Assembly: GCF_002849615.1 (NCBI RefSeq)
Contig: NZ_PDNV01000008.1
Coordinates: forward strand, 124,001-188,000
Length of the DNA stretch: 64,000 bases
Direction: 5' to 3'
Source: Pollutimonas nitritireducens
GTDB taxonomy: Bacteria; Pseudomonadota; Gammaproteobacteria; Burkholderiales; Burkholderiaceae_B
Within the stretch, counting starts at the first letter, position 1. The number at the start of each line of letters is the position of its first letter. The notes below the pieces were generated by a model, which was not told the origin of the DNA, ran no database searches, and worked only from the letters and a program-made list of their open reading frames with translations. Below, one piece after another: positions 61,683-64,000 of this stretch. A program made the translations under genes and the position numbers.

Positions 61683-61691
61683 GTTCGAACA
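61682..61691. promoter_or_regulatory. Palindrome TGTTCGAACA overlapping the promoter, candidate operator
   Basis: An exact 10-bp palindrome shares its first base with the -10 box and reaches the likely start point. A regulator bound there would block initiation. The divergent GntR gene supplies a natural candidate repressor. Two further TGAAC/GAAC half-sites lie within the spacer. Confidence 0.5.
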
Positions 61692-61715
61692 ACTTTATAT
61701 GAGCGTACATAAATA

Positions 61716-63056
61716 ATGTCTATTTCCGTTCTCGAATCAGCAATCTTCAAAGACATGTTCGGCACCCCGGAAATGCGTGCAGTCTTCGATGATGCCGCCA
61801 CGGTACGTCGCTATGTCGAAACCGAGGTTGCCCTTGCTGTGGTTCAGGGCAGGCTGGGCGTCATTCCGGAAGCGGCCGCCCAGGCAATTGCAGCAAGCGC
61901 AGATGCATCCCGCATAGACATGAAAATGTTGAAGGAACAAACCGAGATCGTCGGCTACCCGATACTGCCACTGGTCCATCAACTTTCAAAACTCTGCGGA
62001 CCCGAAGGGGAATACCTTCATTGGGGTGCAACGACGCAAGACATCATGGATACCGCCACGGTGCTGCAGGTTCGCGATGCACTCGCCATCATTGACGCGG
62101 ACCTGGAACAGCTCGACGGCCTGCTGGCCTCCTTATCCGAACGGTATCGCGATGCCCCCATGGCGGGGCGCACACACCTTCAACATGCATTACCTATCAC
62201 ATTTGGCTATAAAGCCGCTGTCTGGCTGCTGATGATACGGCGCCACCGCGAACGCCTGGTGCAGCTCAAGCCGCGCGTACTGGTCGGCCAGTTTGGCGGC
62301 GCCGCTGGCACATTGGCATCACTCGGCGACGATGGGCTGGCAGTACACGCGGAACTCATGAAAGAGCTAGCGCTGGGTGCTACGCCGATCACCTGGCACG
62401 TTGCACGCGACGGACTTGCCGAAGCTGTCCAATTTCTGGGCCTGGTTACTGCGTCGCTGGGCAAGATCGCCCTGGACGTCATGCTCATGATGACCAACGA
62501 ACTCGGCGAAGCCTACGAACCCTTTGTCAAAGGACGCGGCGCCTCCAGCACCATGCCGCAAAAGCGCAACCCCATCTCATGTGAACTGATGTGGAGCGCA
62601 TCCAAGACCGTACGGCAACACGCGGGCCTCGCGCTGGACGCCATTGTGCAAGACTTTGAACGCGCCACCGGACCCTGGCATATTGAATGGTCCGCCATCC
62701 CCGAGGCCTTCGTGCTTACCGCCGGGTCGTTGCATCAGGCCAAATTCATGCTGGCCGGACTTGAAGTCGACACGCAGCGCATGCGGCATAACCTGGGCAT
62801 ATCCGGCGGCCTGATCGTTGCGGAAGCCGTCATGATGGGGCTGGCACCACACATAGGTCGCCAGACGGCACACGATGTCGTCTACGACGCATGCCGCCTG
62901 GCAGCCACCGAAGGCCGGCCTCTGTCAGAAATACTGCACGAGAATCCAGCCGTCTCATCCAGGCTCGACCGCAGCACCATCAATGGCTTGTGTGACCCGG
63001 CAAATTACCTGGGATCCGCTCAGAAGATGGTCGATCGCATGCGTCACTTTGTTTGA
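61716..63056 (+). CDS. Fumarase/aspartase-superfamily lyase (adenylosuccinate lyase / PcaB-like)
   Basis: 446 aa. The superfamily signature is GRGASSTMPQKRNPISCELM near residues 270-289, matching G-S-S-x-M-P-x-K-x-N. Other conserved regions are GEYLHWGATTQDIMDTATVL and MAGRTHLQHALPITFGYKAA, the latter with the catalytic His region. Similarity is to the branch with 3-carboxy-cis,cis-muconate cycloisomerase and adenylosuccinate lyase-like catabolic enzymes. These remove a group by beta-elimination to give fumarate or a cyclised acid. A Bug receptor follows by 47 bp, which suggests a di- or tricarboxylate or an N-substituted aspartate as substrate (inference). A promoter and palindrome precede it. 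Confidence 0.88.
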   Translation: MSISVLESAIFKDMFGTPEMRAVFDDAATVRRYVETEVALAVVQGRLGVIPEAAAQAIAASADASRIDMKMLKEQTEIVGYPILPLVHQLSKLCGPEGEYLHWGATTQDIMDTATVLQVRDALAIIDADLEQLDGLLASLSERYRDAPMAGRTHLQHALPITFGYKAAVWLLMIRRHRERLVQLKPRVLVGQFGGAAGTLASLGDDGLAVHAELMKELALGATPITWHVARDGLAEAVQFLGLVTASLGKIALDVMLMMTNELGEAYEPFVKGRGASSTMPQKRNPISCELMWSASKTVRQHAGLALDAIVQDFERATGPWHIEWSAIPEAFVLTAGSLHQAKFMLAGLEVDTQRMRHNLGISGGLIVAEAVMMGLAPHIGRQTAHDVVYDACRLAATEGRPLSEILHENPAVSSRLDRSTINGLCDPANYLGSAQKMVDRMRHFV

Positions 63057-63103
63057 CCCACAAGAGCCTGACGGCCCGCCTACCACCCATGAAGGAGACA
63101 TCA

Positions 63104-64000
63104 ATGAAAAAATGGATCGCAATTCTTGCCACCACGACACTGCTAAGCCCGCTATGTACCGCCCAGGCGGCTGACGACTATCCGAACCGCGCAATAACTT
63201 GGATCGTACCGTTCTCGGCGGGCGGACCCACCGATGCCATGGCCCGAAACATCGCCAACCGGCTGTCCAAGGAGATCAAGCAAACCATCCTTGTCGAAAA
63301 CAAACCAGGCGCAGGCGGCACCATAGGCGCCACCGCAGCGGCCCGCAGCGATCCGGATGGCTACACCTTTCTGGTCGGGCACATTGGCTATATGGCCGCA
63401 GCGCCGACACTATACCCAGAACTGCGCTACGATCCGGTGAAAGACTTCGAAGCCGTATTCCGGTTTCCCGACACACCGCTGGTTCTGCTTGTGGGCGCCA
63501 ACTCGCCTTATAAAACAATCGATGAACTGGTGGCTTTCGGCAAGGCCAACCCGGGAAGCCTGAACTTCAGCAATGCCGGCGTGGGATCGACCTCGCATCT
63601 TGTAGCGGCCATGTTCGCCAGCAAGGCCGGCATGACCATCACGCCCATCGCCTACAAGGGAGCCGGACCGGCGCTGAACGATCTGATGGGCGGACAGGTG
63701 GATGCCATGTTTGACCAGACCAACACCGCACTTCCGCAGACGCGAGGCGGCAAAGTCCACGCCCTCGGGCTGACCTCGCCTACGCGTATGGACCAATTCC
63801 CCAATGTTCCCACCATGAAAGAAAAGGCGGTGCCCGGTTTCCAGGTTTCGACCTGGTATGGCCTGTACGCGCCCAAGGGTACACCATCGAATGTGGTCGA
63901 TACCTTGGCCGCGGCGTATAAAACCATAATGCAAGACAAAGCGTTCACCCAGCAGATGTCAGACCAGGGGATTCTCTTGCTATCGGACGCGGACTACGCC
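63104..64000 (+). CDS. Bug/TctC-family solute-binding protein, 3' end outside window
   Basis: 299 codons are present and the frame is open at the last base; about 25 residues are missing. The signal peptide is IAILATTTLLSPLCTAQAAD. It shows YPNRAITWIVPFSAGGPTDA, KQTILVENKPGAGGTIGAT, DGYTFLVGHI, RYDPVKDFEAVFRF, IAYKGAGPALNDLMGGQVDA and FPNVPTMKEKAVPGF. AAGGAG lies eight bases before the ATG. It follows the lyase in the same unit and should bind that enzyme's substrate. Confidence 0.93.
   Translation, partial: MKKWIAILATTTLLSPLCTAQAADDYPNRAITWIVPFSAGGPTDAMARNIANRLSKEIKQTILVENKPGAGGTIGATAAARSDPDGYTFLVGHIGYMAAAPTLYPELRYDPVKDFEAVFRFPDTPLVLLVGANSPYKTIDELVAFGKANPGSLNFSNAGVGSTSHLVAAMFASKAGMTITPIAYKGAGPALNDLMGGQVDAMFDQTNTALPQTRGGKVHALGLTSPTRMDQFPNVPTMKEKAVPGFQVSTWYGLYAPKGTPSNVVDTLAAAYKTIMQDKAFTQQMSDQGILLLSDADYA

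Noticed and set aside
1-64000. rRNA, tRNA, integrase, transposase, plasmid origin or CRISPR
   Set aside because: Looked for and not seen; gene remnants at 10-20 kb carry no recognisable insertion-sequence ends.

Overview
The window looks like chromosome from a betaproteobacterium of the Alcaligenaceae (Bordetella / Achromobacter / Pusillimonas group). The basis is the content: nine Bug/TctC-type periplasmic receptors in 64 kb, many CaiB-type CoA-transferases, LysR, GntR and MarR regulators, paired acyl-CoA dehydrogenases, and a moderately GC-rich sequence. No rRNA, tRNA, CRISPR array, phage gene or intact insertion sequence was seen. The region is almost wholly catabolic: uptake and oxidation of organic acids, plus sulfite oxidation.

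Layout. 1-8.4 kb: the end of a two-domain CoA-transferase, a BadI/MenB-type hydratase and etfBA on the plus strand, then a minus-strand set of Bug receptor, two acyl-CoA dehydrogenases and a CoA-transferase. ETF would take the electrons from the dehydrogenases. 8.7-19.8 kb: a degenerate NlpD-like lipoprotein, a CHRD protein, a DadA-like oxidase, an MDR enzyme, an intact tctCBA operon and a Bug gene, interleaved with six broken genes (IclR, 3-hydroxyisobutyrate-dehydrogenase-like, two LysR, ureidoglycolate lyase, gamma-glutamyltransferase). 19.8-24.8 kb: Bug, sulfatase, sorA and sorB in one direction, with a divergent MarR gene.

24.8-33.5 kb is the most distinctive unit: an apparent eight-gene operon encoding a TRAP transporter (dctP, dctQ, dctM), an SDR, a fused E1-alpha/beta 2-oxoacid (or acyloin) dehydrogenase, a second SDR, a GntR regulator and a lipoyl E2. 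A good sigma-70 promoter and a 12-bp palindrome lie upstream, next to a divergent GMC oxidoreductase. It resembles an uptake-to-acyl-CoA pathway for one hydroxy or oxo substrate. I cannot name the substrate, and no E3 gene lies in the window.

35-49 kb: an orphan TRAP receptor, a large-subunit catalase (HPII type), an unrecognised membrane protein, an MFS permease, a tcuAB-Bug tricarballylate-type operon with a LysR gene and a T-N11-A palindrome, and a soxC/cytochrome c sulfite dehydrogenase pair. 49-57 kb: a Tat-signal Bug, an SMP-30 lactonase, another Bug, a quinone oxidoreductase, and a CoA-transferase/Bug/enoyl-CoA hydratase/LysR set. 57-64 kb: LysE and GntP transporters, small envelope proteins, and a GntR regulator divergent from a fumarase-superfamily lyase and a Bug gene that runs off the end. 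The lyase has a clear promoter whose -10 box adjoins a 10-bp palindrome.

All identities come from reading the translated sequence. No database search was run.
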